A stretch of 64,000 nt of DNA from Pseudomonas migulae (GCF_024169315.1 NZ_JALJWR010000001.1:1-64000), one strand, 5' to 3'; counted from the stretch's first letter, positions 42,090 through 50,239 are shown. Translations and numbers: made by a program. Notes: a model not told the origin generated them from the letters alone.

Positions 42090-42857
42090 ATGAGCGAAGC
42101 CGCCAGTGATATTGCTGCCAACGAACTGCTGCGAGTCAACGACATCGAGGTGATCTACGACGGCGCGATCCTGGCGGTGGCCGGGGTGTCGCTGACGGTG
42201 CCCAAGGGCGGCATCGTCGCCTTGCTCGGCGCCAACGGCGCGGGCAAAAGCACCACGCTCAAGGCGATTTCCGGGTTGGTGCGGGCCGAGCGGGCGGAGG
42301 TCAGTCGCGGCACGATCGAGTTCCTCGGTCGCGATACGGCGGGTGTCGATCCGAGTGTGCGGGTGCGCCAAGGGATGGTGCATGTGCTGGAGGGACGACA
42401 CGTGTTTCCGCAGCTGACGGTCGAAGACAACCTGCGCAGTGGCGGTTTTGTACGGGGGTTGAGTCGCCAGGACATGGCCCGGGACCTGGAGCGGATCTAC
42501 GCCTGGTTTCCACGCCTGAAAACCAAGCGCAAGACCCAGGCCGGACTGACCTCCGGTGGCGAGCAGCAGATGGTCGCCATCGGCCGGGCGTTGATGACCC
42601 GTCCTACTTTGGTACTGCTTGATGAACCTTCCATGGGTTTGGCGCCTATTATCGTCCAGGAGATTTTCGAGATCGTCGCGCAACTCAATCGCGAGGAGCA
42701 GGTGAGCTTCCTGATTGCCGAGCAAAACATTAATGTGGCGCTCAAGTACGCATCACAGGCCTACGTCCTCGACACCGGCCGGGTGGTGTTGTCCGGCAGC
42801 AGCGAAGCGTTGCTGGCGCGGGGCGATCTGCACGATTTTTATCTAGGTAAACATTGA
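42090..42857 (+). CDS. Branched-chain-type ABC transporter ATP-binding protein (LivF family)
   Basis: This 255-residue ATPase has Walker A GANGAGKST, LivF-like VRVRQGMVHVLEGRHVFPQLTV, signature LTSGGEQQMVAIGRAL, Walker B LVLLDEPSMGL and the switch region IAEQN in place of a histidine, as is usual for LivF. It begins 4 bp after the binding-protein stop. It completes a five-component importer (two ATPases, two permeases, one binding protein). Confidence 0.94.
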   Translation: MSEAASDIAANELLRVNDIEVIYDGAILAVAGVSLTVPKGGIVALLGANGAGKSTTLKAISGLVRAERAEVSRGTIEFLGRDTAGVDPSVRVRQGMVHVLEGRHVFPQLTVEDNLRSGGFVRGLSRQDMARDLERIYAWFPRLKTKRKTQAGLTSGGEQQMVAIGRALMTRPTLVLLDEPSMGLAPIIVQEIFEIVAQLNREEQVSFLIAEQNINVALKYASQAYVLDTGRVVLSGSSEALLARGDLHDFYLGKH

Positions 42858-42871
42858 TCATTGGGAATGCC

Positions 42872-44305
42872 ATGACTGAAACCCGAAGCGGACAGGCGAC
42901 CGACGTCATCCGCCACGCAGACATCCTGATCATCGGCGGCGGCCTCAGCGGCGCGATGCTGGCGGCGCAGTTGTTGCGCCTGCCCGGCAAGCGCTCGTTG
43001 CTGGTGATCGAGCCCCGCGCCGAGCTTGGCCGGGGCGAGGCGTACAGCGCGGTCGAGCTGGGCCATACACTCAACGGCAACGCGGCGCGCATGAGCGTCG
43101 ACCCGGACAACGCCGATGACCTGACCCAATGGCTGACCGCGTACATCGCGGCCGGTGGCTGGCCGGAGTCGGATGAGCAGCATGTGCCGGTCAGCGAGCT
43201 GTTTCCGCCACGGGGACTCTTCGGTGTGTATGTGCAGCAACGCCTGGCCGAAGCGCAAGCGGTGGGCGCCTTGAATGGCTCGACCGTCGAACATGTACGG
43301 GCCGAGGTGGTTGACCTGGAAGCGCTGGACGATTCGGTGCGGCTGAGATTGAGTGACGGCCAGCGATTGCAGGGTGGGCATGCAGTGCTGGCCACGGGAA
43401 TGTTCCCTGCCGCACGCACGCCGCAGACCGAGTCCAGCGGTTTGAACGCTGCGGCACTCGATCCGTGGGACGTCGCGGCCATGCGTCAGCTCGACCCGCA
43501 ATCGACGGTGCTGATCATCGGTTCGGGGCTGACCATGGTCGATGCCGTGGTGTCGCTGGAACAGGCCGGGCATCGCGGGCCGATCGAAGTGTTTTCCCGG
43601 CATGGGCTGCTGCCGCACGTGCGTCGGCAACCGCCGGCCTGGGCGGATTTTCTGGCCGAGGATCACAGCATTCGTACGCCGCGACAGTTGGTGCGCGAAC
43701 TGCGTCGGCACTGCCGGGACGCTATCGCTCGGGGCATCGATTGGCAGGCCCCGCTCGACACCGTGCGGGCGCACATTGGCCGTTTGTGGAATCAGGCGAC
43801 GGACGTGCAGCGTCGACAGTTTGTGCGGCATGTGCGGCCGTGGTGGGAGAGTCATCACCATCGTTCGCCGCCGTTGAGTGCGGAACTGGTGGCGCGATTG
43901 CACGGGGAAGGGCGGTTGCGGATTCAGGCGGCTTCGTTCAAGGGGCTTGAGCCTTCTTCGGGGGGTGAGGTGAGCATTCGGGTCCGTCGTCGTGGTGAAG
44001 GTGAAACGGTTGTTGTCAGCGGGGCGGCGTTGATCAATTCCAGCGGCATCGAGTACGACTGGCGGCGGGTGGCGCGACCGTTGCCGCAGCAGTTGCTGGC
44101 GCGCGGGTTGGTGCGGCCAGGGCCGTTGGCGTTGGGGATTGCGGCGGCGGTTGATGGCGCGGTGCTGGGGGAAGATGGGCGGGTTGTCGGTCGGTTGTTT
44201 GCCATGGGGCCGCCGTTGCGGGGGATGTGGTGGGAGAGTACGGCGGTGACTGATGTGGCTAGTCAGGCCAAGGCTTTGGCTCTGCGTTTGGCTGGGATGG
44301 GGTAG
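42872..44305 (+). CDS. FAD/NAD(P)-binding oxidoreductase (HI0933/Pyr_redox_9-like)
   Basis: This 477-residue flavoprotein has an FAD-binding motif near residues 20-33 (ILIIGGGLSGAMLA) and a second dinucleotide motif near 212-225 (STVLIIGSGLTMVDAVVSL). Between them is GHTLNGNAARMSVDPDNADD. The C-terminal part includes LINSSGIEYDW and ALGIAAAVDG. The layout is that of the FAD/NAD(P)-binding proteins related to ornithine/lysine N-hydroxylases and amide oxidoreductases. The ATG at 42872 has GGGAATG upstream and is 14 bp after the LivF-type gene, so it belongs to the transporter operon and may act on the imported compound or reduce flavin for the LLM enzyme. Confidence 0.85.
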   Translation: MTETRSGQATDVIRHADILIIGGGLSGAMLAAQLLRLPGKRSLLVIEPRAELGRGEAYSAVELGHTLNGNAARMSVDPDNADDLTQWLTAYIAAGGWPESDEQHVPVSELFPPRGLFGVYVQQRLAEAQAVGALNGSTVEHVRAEVVDLEALDDSVRLRLSDGQRLQGGHAVLATGMFPAARTPQTESSGLNAAALDPWDVAAMRQLDPQSTVLIIGSGLTMVDAVVSLEQAGHRGPIEVFSRHGLLPHVRRQPPAWADFLAEDHSIRTPRQLVRELRRHCRDAIARGIDWQAPLDTVRAHIGRLWNQATDVQRRQFVRHVRPWWESHHHRSPPLSAELVARLHGEGRLRIQAASFKGLEPSSGGEVSIRVRRRGEGETVVVSGAALINSSGIEYDWRRVARPLPQQLLARGLVRPGPLALGIAAAVDGAVLGEDGRVVGRLFAMGPPLRGMWWESTAVTDVASQAKALALRLAGMG

Positions 44306-44309
44306 GGGT

Positions 44310-44769
44310 CATATCCGTTTCTTCGGTAACGGCGGCTGGCGGTTTCGCTCTTACAGCGAGTTACTTGGAAAAGCGCCAAGTAACCAAGCGCCCCTGACGT
44401 ACGGCCTTCCGACGGGGCAGATCAAGATCAAAAGCAAAGCGAGGCGGCCTGAGAGCCGGCCTGAAGTTCGTCAGGATCATTGGGGGTGAATATCAATTTC
44501 ATGCCCCCTACAATCCCCTGTGGGAGCGGGCTTGCTCGCGAAGGCGGACTTACATTCAACATAAATGTCGACTGATACGGCCTCTTCGCGAGCAAGCCCG
44601 CTCCCACAGTTAATCGAGGTTGGTCCAGAAGAATGTGAATGATCAAGTCAGCGAAGCGCGCCCGTTTGAAGAGCCAGGCCGGCCGGTAGGCCGCCTCGGT
44701 TGCATTGGCGATGGTCGCCCCGCCGTAAGGGCGAAACCAATAGCCGCCGTTACCGCAGCAACGGATATG
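44310..44769. mobile_element. Composite palindromic (MITE-like) element, copy 2
   Basis: The left end is catatccgtttcttcggtaa and the right end reads ttaccgcagcaacggatatg, its inverted equivalent. Internal landmarks shared with copies 1 and 3 are cttggaaaagcgccaagtaa, gccttccgacggggcagatc and ggccggtaggccgcctcgg. A REPIN occupies 44518-44609. The element starts 4 bp after the FAD oxidoreductase stop and ends 4 bp before the terminator of the convergent small gene. It has no transposase. Confidence 0.75.
44518..44609. repeat. REPIN inside composite element copy 2
   Basis: The arms ctgtgggagcgggcttgctc and gagcaagcccgctcccacag face each other across about 50 bp. This is the same REP type that makes up the 234 bp array at 8.2-9.7 kb. 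Confidence 0.88.
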
Positions 44770-44773
44770 CCCC

Positions 44774-44814
44774 AAAAAAAGAACCCCCGGAAAGACCAAA
44801 TCTCCCGGGGGTTC
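44774..44814 (-). terminator. Rho-independent terminator of the small secreted-protein gene
   Basis: On the minus strand a 10 bp stem (gaacccccgg and ccgggggttc on the plus strand, 44781-44790 and 44805-44814) is followed by seven T residues. It lies 28 bp past the stop of the gene at 44842-45069. Confidence 0.9.
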
Positions 44815-44841
44815 GTGTTTCCAGCAGCACAAGCCGCCCAA

Positions 44842-45069
44842 TCAATAACGCTGATACTTGGAACCAAACTCAGGACGGTTTTCAGCCACATAAAGTGTGC
44901 TCGCCTGGCTGTCTTTACGATCAACACCCACCGTATTCACATTCAAAGTAGCTGGCTGACTCACCTTCGCTGCCGCCGCAACCACTGGCAAAGTAGCGTG
45001 AGGCGCAGCAAAAGCCGACGTAGCACCAAGAACCGACAGGGCGAAACCAAGACCGATAATGCTTTTCAT
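44842..45069 (-). CDS. Small secreted protein with C-terminal GSKYQRY motif
   Basis: This 75-residue protein has a Sec signal peptide (KSIIGLGFALSVLGATSAFA, cleavage after AFA) and a short mature chain rich in Ala/Val. The C-terminus YVAENRPEFGSKYQRY is almost identical to the end of the larger secreted protein at 46093-46479, so the two are paralogs that share a terminal module. The start at 45069 has a GGAGC about eight bases upstream (agcgtgg.. ctggagctacatc). A clear terminator follows. Function is unknown; location should be periplasm or outside. Confidence 0.78.
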   Translation of the reverse strand: MKSIIGLGFALSVLGATSAFAAPHATLPVVAAAAKVSQPATLNVNTVGVDRKDSQASTLYVAENRPEFGSKYQRY

Positions 45070-45177
45070 GATGTAGCTCCAGAAGCGTGGGAAGAAGATG
45101 GGTCCACTGTAGTGCTGGAGCTGCACGATGAAAAAACACCCTGACGCATAGTCGTTATCGAGAACGTTGATCCGCCA

Positions 45178-45909
45178 TCAGCGCGGTGTGCGATCCACCA
45201 GCCAGCGCTGCTTGAGTTGTTCCAGCCGGCCATCCCGGCTCATCTCGTCCAGCGCCTGCTGCCAGCGCGCGACCTGGCGCGCATCGGTCCGCGGTGAAAA
45301 GGCAATGTAGGTGGCTTGCTTCATCAACGGGATCTGATAGTGCAATTGCTCGGGTGGCAAACCTTCCTCACGGGCCATGCTGGTGACGGACAGCGTGTCG
45401 GCCACCACAAATTCGGTTCGGCCCAGGCGCGCCAGACGCATCATTTGTTCGGGGGTTTCCACGCCGTACAGATTGCTCAGGTCCTGTTTCTGCAAGTAGC
45501 TGTAGACCAGCCATTTCCGTGGAACGGCAATTCGACCCTGACGGCTGGCCTCCAGCAGACTGCGCACCCGTTGGCTGCTGTCCGTGGAGAACAGTGCGGT
45601 TTCCACCTCCATCAAGGGGCCGACCCACTGATACTGGCTGTCACGCTCGGCGGTGCGCATCACGGTGAACACGCCGGTGGCGGGCTCGGTGCTCGCTATG
45701 TGCAAGGCGCGCAGCAACGGCACTTGCTGAAAGTGCACCTGGTCGCCAGCGGTGTCGGCCAGCGCCTGCACCACATCCACGCCAAACCCCACCAGCGCGT
45801 TGCCCTGCTGAAAATGCAGGGGCGGGTGGTTGTCGGTGAGCATGTTCAGGTCTGCCGCGGTCGCAGTGAACGTCAGGAAAATCAGCAGACAACCGGCCAA
45901 GCGCTTCAT
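45178..45909 (-). CDS. Periplasmic solute-binding protein, amino-acid-type (SBP_bac_3-like)
   Basis: This 243-residue protein has a signal peptide of about 20 residues (CLLIFLTFTATAAD) and the two-lobe layout of polar amino acid binding proteins. Marks are LNMLTDNHPPLHFQQGNALVGFGVDVVQAL, GVFTVMRTAERDSQYQWVGPL and FVVADTLSV. The C-terminus carries WQQALDEMSRDGRLEQLKQRW. No permease or ATPase adjoins, so it is an orphan of the type often found in Pseudomonas, possibly a sensor protein rather than a transporter part. AAGGAC six bases before the ATG at 45909 supports the start. Confidence 0.85.
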   Translation of the reverse strand: MKRLAGCLLIFLTFTATAADLNMLTDNHPPLHFQQGNALVGFGVDVVQALADTAGDQVHFQQVPLLRALHIASTEPATGVFTVMRTAERDSQYQWVGPLMEVETALFSTDSSQRVRSLLEASRQGRIAVPRKWLVYSYLQKQDLSNLYGVETPEQMMRLARLGRTEFVVADTLSVTSMAREEGLPPEQLHYQIPLMKQATYIAFSPRTDARQVARWQQALDEMSRDGRLEQLKQRWLVDRTPR

Positions 45910-46043
45910 GAATCGTCCTTGATGAAATGAAGCGCAAATCTTAGTACGCGCCTGCTGCAACTGTCCCGCGCAATCGTCGGGCTTTTGCGTCAGAACTCAG
46001 GATTTATGCGTATCGCACGCCACGGTGGGAACGATCAGGCAAC

Positions 46044-46068
46044 AAAAAAGCCCGGGGTCTCCGGGCTT
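46044..46068 (-). terminator. Rho-independent terminator of the repeat-containing secreted protein
   Basis: On the minus strand the stem aagcccgg/ccgggctt (plus-strand 46048-46055 and 46061-46068) with a five-base loop is followed by a run of T. It is 25 bp past the stop at 46093. Confidence 0.88.
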
Positions 46069-46092
46069 GGGGTGTTGCGGATTAACGGGAGA

Positions 46093-46479
46093 TCAATACC
46101 GCTGATATTTCGAACCGAACTCGGCGCGGTTTTCTGCAACCACCACACCCCCTTTCACGGCGTTGTCCGGGCTGACCAGCGCAACACGTTCGCGCAGTTC
46201 CTGCAGACGATCCGCACCGCCTTCAGCGACGCGATTTTCGATCAGGCGATCGGAGCCACCTTCAGCCACACGTTCACGCAGCTCTTGCAGACGATCAGCA
46301 CCACCTTCAGCCACACGATTCTGTTGCAGGCGATCCGAACCACCTTCCACCAGCAGTTGCTGGACCTGGCTGTGGGACGCGGCGCTCAGGGTGTTGGCCG
46401 AGGCCAGGTTCGACAGGCCAAGACCGCCTACCAGTGCCAGACCGAGTGCCAGGGACGAGACTTTCGAGAAGTTGAACAT
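46093..46479 (-). CDS. Secreted protein with VAEGG(A/S)DRL repeats and C-terminal GSKYQRY motif
   Basis: This 128-residue protein has a Sec signal peptide of about 28 residues (LALGLALVGGLGLSNLASA). The mature chain contains a repeat of the form VAEGGADRLQELRER or VAEGGSDRLIENR, about four copies between residues 43 and 100, with a related first copy VEGGSDRLQQNR. It ends VAENRAEFGSKYQRY, shared with the protein at 44842-45069. The repeats are charged and probably helical. No enzyme motif is seen. Upstream, a TGTATC-N4-TGTATA direct repeat may link it to the neighbouring two-component system. Confidence 0.8.
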   Translation of the reverse strand: MFNFSKVSSLALGLALVGGLGLSNLASANTLSAASHSQVQQLLVEGGSDRLQQNRVAEGGADRLQELRERVAEGGSDRLIENRVAEGGADRLQELRERVALVSPDNAVKGGVVVAENRAEFGSKYQRY

Positions 46480-46617
46480 GGGTGATTCTCCGTGCGCTTG
46501 AGTTTGAGTGAGTCGGTAGCTGCTGCTATCCGGTGAACACAGTTAAACGCTCGGGTGTATCGCGGATGTGTGCCTGAACGGGGCGAAATCGGCTTCTGCG
46601 TATCTGGCGTGGCTTCC

Positions 46618-46633
46618 TATACACAAGGATACA
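46618..46633 (-). promoter_or_regulatory. TGTATC-N4-TGTATA direct repeat upstream of the repeat protein
   Basis: Read on the minus strand, TGTATC (46633-46628), CTTG and TGTATA (46623-46618) form a direct repeat with a 10 bp period. The same TGTATC-N4-TGTATC pattern occurs twice near 49749-49832 upstream of the two-component operon. It lies about 140 bp upstream of the start at 46479. Confidence 0.45.
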
Positions 46634-46681
46634 AATCCCCATGAAAAAACCGCGATGCCTGCCTGACCCGCTCGTTTGCGT

Positions 46682-47617
46682 TCAGGGCCGAATACGCAAG
46701 CCATCCTCGGCGAACTGCACCGGGCCCTGGTAAGCACGGTGGATCGACTGCATGACTGTATCGCGGGATTCGTCGATGTCCCGGGACAGATGGCTGAGCA
46801 GCAGGCCCGACACCTGTGCTGTGGCGCTGATCTTGCCGATGTCGCCGGGCGCGGTGTGCAGGCTGTAGAGCGCGGGTGGGGAGGCGGGAGGATCGAGGAC
46901 TGGCGCGTTGAACACCAGCAGGTCGGAATTCCTTGCGATGCGTGTTAGCGCGGCATGGCCGTGGGCATCGATATCGCCGCTGAAGGTGATGCTTTTACCC
47001 CGGTAATCGACGCGGTAGATCACGGCCGGTGCGTCGCGATGGTGGCCGGTCACGGCGCTGATCATCAGGCCGTTCCGGCTGAGGAGGGTCTTGGGTGCCG
47101 TGACGTTCTCATGGTCTGTGGTGTTGAAACTCACGGTGCCGGCGAAGTCCTGCAAATAGCTGAAGGCGCCGTGCTCGCCGAACATCAGGTCGATGTAGCG
47201 GCGAGTGGAAGGGAACGGTTGAGCGGCACCCGGTCCGAACACTTCAAAGGTGATGTCCGAGCGTGAAGCCACGGCCCGCGCCTTGACGATGCCTGGCAGT
47301 TCCGCCACGTGGTCCACGTGCAAATGGGTCAGCAGCACGATGTCCAGGCGGCGGATGTCGAGCTTCGCTTCACCCAGCCGTACGAACGTTCCCGGCCCGG
47401 CATCCAGCAGGATTCGTGGCGTGCCATCCAGCAGCAATACGTAACCGGCGCCGGCACGGCCGCCGGCGCCGGGTCCGCCCGAGCCCAGCACCACCAGTTC
47501 CAGTGGCGCCACGGTGGGTTCCGCGGCCAGCGCGCTGCTAACGTCAAGGCTGAAAGAGAGCGTCGCAGCCAGCAGTAGCGCTGCGCAAAACCGCAGCAGA
47601 TCGGGGATCGAGATCAA
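46682..47617 (-). CDS. Exported metallo-beta-lactamase-fold hydrolase
   Basis: This 311-residue protein has a signal peptide of about 31 residues (LLRFCAALLLAATLSFSL, cleavage near ALA). The MBL zinc motif is THLHVDHVAEL near residues 96-106, with further ligands in TGHHRD and FSGDIDAHG and a C-terminal LLLSHLS. It belongs to the broad RNase Z/arylsulfatase-like hydrolase branch; the substrate is unknown. It begins 14 bp after the histidine kinase stop, so it is the third gene of the regulator-kinase operon. This suggests that the enzyme's periplasmic product or substrate is related to the sensed signal. Confidence 0.88.
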   Translation of the reverse strand: MISIPDLLRFCAALLLAATLSFSLDVSSALAAEPTVAPLELVVLGSGGPGAGGRAGAGYVLLLDGTPRILLDAGPGTFVRLGEAKLDIRRLDIVLLTHLHVDHVAELPGIVKARAVASRSDITFEVFGPGAAQPFPSTRRYIDLMFGEHGAFSYLQDFAGTVSFNTTDHENVTAPKTLLSRNGLMISAVTGHHRDAPAVIYRVDYRGKSITFSGDIDAHGHAALTRIARNSDLLVFNAPVLDPPASPPALYSLHTAPGDIGKISATAQVSGLLLSHLSRDIDESRDTVMQSIHRAYQGPVQFAEDGLRIRP

Positions 47618-47631
47618 CGTTTACAGCGCCG

Positions 47632-48942
47632 CTATGTCGGTGTCGAGAGCGTCAGTTCCGCACACAAGCCGCCGCCTTCGCGGTTGCTTAGCGTCAGCGA
47701 GCCGCCAATGGCCAGTGCCAGTTGCTGGGCGATGGCCAGGCCCAGCCCTGTGCCGCCGGTGTTGCGGTTACGCGAATTTTCCACGCGATAGAACGGCATC
47801 AAGACCTGCGCCAGCTCTTCTTCAGCGATCCCCGGCCCGCGATCCAGCACTTTGATCGATTGCGTGCCGTCGACTTTTGATTCCACCCACAACTCGGCAG
47901 CGCCGGCGAATTTCAGCGCGTTATCCGTCAGATTGACCAGAACCCGACGTAGCGCATGGGGCCGAGTATCAATCACCCCGGCAGTGTCCCCGCTCAGTTC
48001 CACGGCCTTGCCCATGTCCTGATAGTCGAACACCAGGCTGACGAGAAACGAATTCAGATCGATCCGGCAACTGGCCTCGGTGGCGCCGTGAACGCTGCGG
48101 GCATACGCCACGCCTTCGCGCACCAGGTGCTCGATTTCGCTGAGGTCGTTCGAGAGTTTGTCTTTCTCGCTGGAGTCGTCCATGAATTCGGCGCGCAGTT
48201 TCATGCGCGTGATCGGCGTTTGCAGGTCATGGGAAATCGCCGCCAGCAGTTGCATGCGCTCTTTAAGATAAGCCGCAATGCGTGCCTGCATGGCATTGAA
48301 CGCCTTGGCCGCGTGAGCGACTTCGGTCGGGCCTTTTTCGTCCAGGTGCACCGCGTGGGTGTTGGGGTCGAGGGTATCCACCGCTCGAGCCAGTCGGGTC
48401 AGCGGGCGAATGGCGACCCTGACCGCCAGCCAGGTGCAGATCAGCAACAGCGTCAGCTGCACCAGCAACACCATCGGCAGCCACGAGGACAGCGGCATCA
48501 CCGAAGGCCGCACATCAATGGTCAGCGGGCTGCCATCGGCGAGCTTCAAGTGCGCCTGGAAATGTTGCTGCGCACCTTCGATCCGGGTGAAGGCCAGCGC
48601 ATATTGCCGACCCACCGCATCTTCAATCGACTGCACCGCGTCATGGGCATCTTTAGGGTCAATCGGTGTGCCCGGCAGGCCTTCGCCCAGCAGATAGCGA
48701 TAGGTACGACGTTCGAAGCGCGGCACCCAGTCGGCCCGTTCGGCAGCGGGCAAGCGGTCGAGGATCGAGACCGCGATCGACACGTCGTTTTCCAGGTTGC
48801 CCAACAGCATCGCCTCGGCGCTGCGATAGCGTTCATAGAACTGCACGCCGAAGGACAAACCGTGGGCGACGATCAGGCCCACCAGGAAAATCAGTGACAG
48901 CTGAGAGGCCAGCGTCCGCGGCCAGCACAGGGCGAATTTCAT
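47632..48942 (-). CDS. Two-component sensor histidine kinase with HAMP domain
   Basis: This 436-residue inner-membrane kinase has TM1 at about residues 13-33, a periplasmic domain to about 155, TM2 at about 157-178, and HAMP. HisKA carries the phospho-accepting His in LLAAISHDLQTPITRMKLR near residue 240. The ATPase domain shows LVNLTDNALKFA, DRGPGIAEEE and NTGGTGLGLAIAQQL. It overlaps the response-regulator gene by four bases. It resembles EnvZ-like sensors, but the ligand is unknown. The operon continues into the exported MBL-fold gene. Confidence 0.93.
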   Translation of the reverse strand: MKFALCWPRTLASQLSLIFLVGLIVAHGLSFGVQFYERYRSAEAMLLGNLENDVSIAVSILDRLPAAERADWVPRFERRTYRYLLGEGLPGTPIDPKDAHDAVQSIEDAVGRQYALAFTRIEGAQQHFQAHLKLADGSPLTIDVRPSVMPLSSWLPMVLLVQLTLLLICTWLAVRVAIRPLTRLARAVDTLDPNTHAVHLDEKGPTEVAHAAKAFNAMQARIAAYLKERMQLLAAISHDLQTPITRMKLRAEFMDDSSEKDKLSNDLSEIEHLVREGVAYARSVHGATEASCRIDLNSFLVSLVFDYQDMGKAVELSGDTAGVIDTRPHALRRVLVNLTDNALKFAGAAELWVESKVDGTQSIKVLDRGPGIAEEELAQVLMPFYRVENSRNRNTGGTGLGLAIAQQLALAIGGSLTLSNREGGGLCAELTLSTPT

Positions 48943-49679
48943 GACTCGGCGCCAAGCAATTCCACCGGATAGGAAAACACGTAGCCTTCGCTGCGCACGG
49001 TTTTGATGTAGGTCGATTCCCGCGAGTCATCCATCAACCGCTGACGCAGGCGGCTCACCAGCAAATCGATGGAACGGTCGAACAGGTCGGCATCGCGACC
49101 CTGGGTCAGGTTCAGCAACTGGTCGCGACTGAGCACCCGTTGCGGATGATCGAGGAACACGCGCAGCAGTCGATATTCGGCGCCGCTGAGGGCGACCATG
49201 GTGCCGTCTTCGTCCAGCAGGTGCCGGGCGGTGGTGTCCAGGCGCCAGCGACCGAAACCCAGCAATCGACCGCTTTCGGTGATCAGCAGGTTGGGCGGGA
49301 GCATCCGGGTGCGACGCAGCACAGCATTGATCCGCGCCAGCAGTTCGCGGGCGGCGAAGGGTTTGGTCAGGTAATCGTCGGCACCCATTTCCAGACCGAG
49401 GATGCGGTCGGTTTCGTCGTTGCGGGCGGTGAGCATCAGGATCGGCGTGGCCTTGTGCTTGCCCGAGCGCAATTCTCGGCACAGCAACAGGCCGTCATCG
49501 CCGGGCATCATGATGTCCAGCACGATCAGGTCCACCTGGTTGGTTTCCAGAAAGCTGCGCATCTGCCGGCCATCGGCAACCACGGTGGTGCGCAGGCCGT
49601 TCTTCTTCAGGTAATTGCCGACCAGCTCGCGGATCTCGCGATCGTCGTCGACGATCAGGATGTGGTTCACATGTTCCAT
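48939..49679 (-). CDS. OmpR-family response regulator
   Basis: This 246-residue regulator has an N-terminal receiver (VDDD near residues 10-13, phospho-acceptor Asp in LIVLDIMMPGDDG near residue 55, Lys in TKPF near 106). A winged-helix domain follows (ALSGAEYRLLRVFLDHPQRVLSRDQLL, DLLVSRLRQRL, IKTVRSEGYVF). It is the first gene of a regulator-kinase-MBL operon and is divergent from the DUF2790 gene. The shared 296 bp spacer contains two TGTATC-N4-TGTATC direct repeats, a pattern suited to tandem binding of an OmpR-type dimer. Confidence 0.94.
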   Translation of the reverse strand: MEHVNHILIVDDDREIRELVGNYLKKNGLRTTVVADGRQMRSFLETNQVDLIVLDIMMPGDDGLLLCRELRSGKHKATPILMLTARNDETDRILGLEMGADDYLTKPFAARELLARINAVLRRTRMLPPNLLITESGRLLGFGRWRLDTTARHLLDEDGTMVALSGAEYRLLRVFLDHPQRVLSRDQLLNLTQGRDADLFDRSIDLLVSRLRQRLMDDSRESTYIKTVRSEGYVFSYPVELLGAES

Positions 49680-49748
49680 CGCTCAACCCTCTTGTTATTC
49701 GCACGTTGCGCATTCTAGGGAGCCGCATCGCTGCTGCCTGCCGGCCTT

Positions 49749-49832
49749 TGTATCTCACTGTATCTGAAGATGTCATAGATACATTGGTATACACGGCAGC
49801 ATTTTTCGGGGGCGGGTGTATCGAAGTGTATC
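49749..49832. promoter_or_regulatory. Two TGTATC-N4-TGTATC direct repeats in the divergent regulator/DUF2790 region
   Basis: TGTATC occurs at 49749-49754 and 49759-49764, and again at 49817-49822 and 49827-49832. Each pair has a 10 bp period, with an inverted GATACA at 49778-49783 between them. OmpR-family regulators typically bind hexamers repeated every 10-11 bp. The sites lie about 70-155 bp upstream of both divergent starts and are probably autoregulatory. Direct evidence of binding is lacking. Confidence 0.6.
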
Positions 49833-49975
49833 GAGCACCCCGTGTGACACCTTACGCCTTAAAAGCCCCGGTTTTGCGACACATGGCAGATACCTCGGAT
49901 CGATTAAATGGGTTCCATCGAGACAAGACAACTTGCCTCACACCGACTACCCATTGAAACCTTGAGGACATCACC

Positions 49976-50239
49976 ATGAACCGGAACACACTCTTCGCTG
50001 CCAGCGTCTTTGCCATTCTGAACATCGCTGCGTTTTCCGCCCACGCCGATGTCCAGCCCCCATCGCAGACACACGCCGGCGGCACCCATCTGGACATCAA
50101 GAAGGTTATTTCAACGGTAGATGACGGCGGCAGCCATTGCGGGATCGTCAATGCGCGGATGACGTACCTGGACTCCAGCGGCACACAGAAAGTGCTGGAT
50201 TACAGCAAGTTTGCAGAGTGCGGCAACCAGGGCGGTTGA
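49976..50239 (+). CDS. DUF2790-type small exported protein
   Basis: This 87-residue protein has a signal peptide (LFAASVFAILNIAAFSAHA, cleavage after AHA) and the DUF2790 core: THLDIKKVISTVDD, CGIVNARMTYLDSSG and a second Cys near the C-terminus. The two cysteines may form a disulfide. TTGAGGACATC precedes the ATG. The gene is divergent from the OmpR-type regulator and downstream of its putative binding sites, so it is a likely target. The 135 bp repeat array begins 11 bp after its stop codon. Confidence 0.85.
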   Translation: MNRNTLFAASVFAILNIAAFSAHADVQPPSQTHAGGTHLDIKKVISTVDDGGSHCGIVNARMTYLDSSGTQKVLDYSKFAECGNQGG

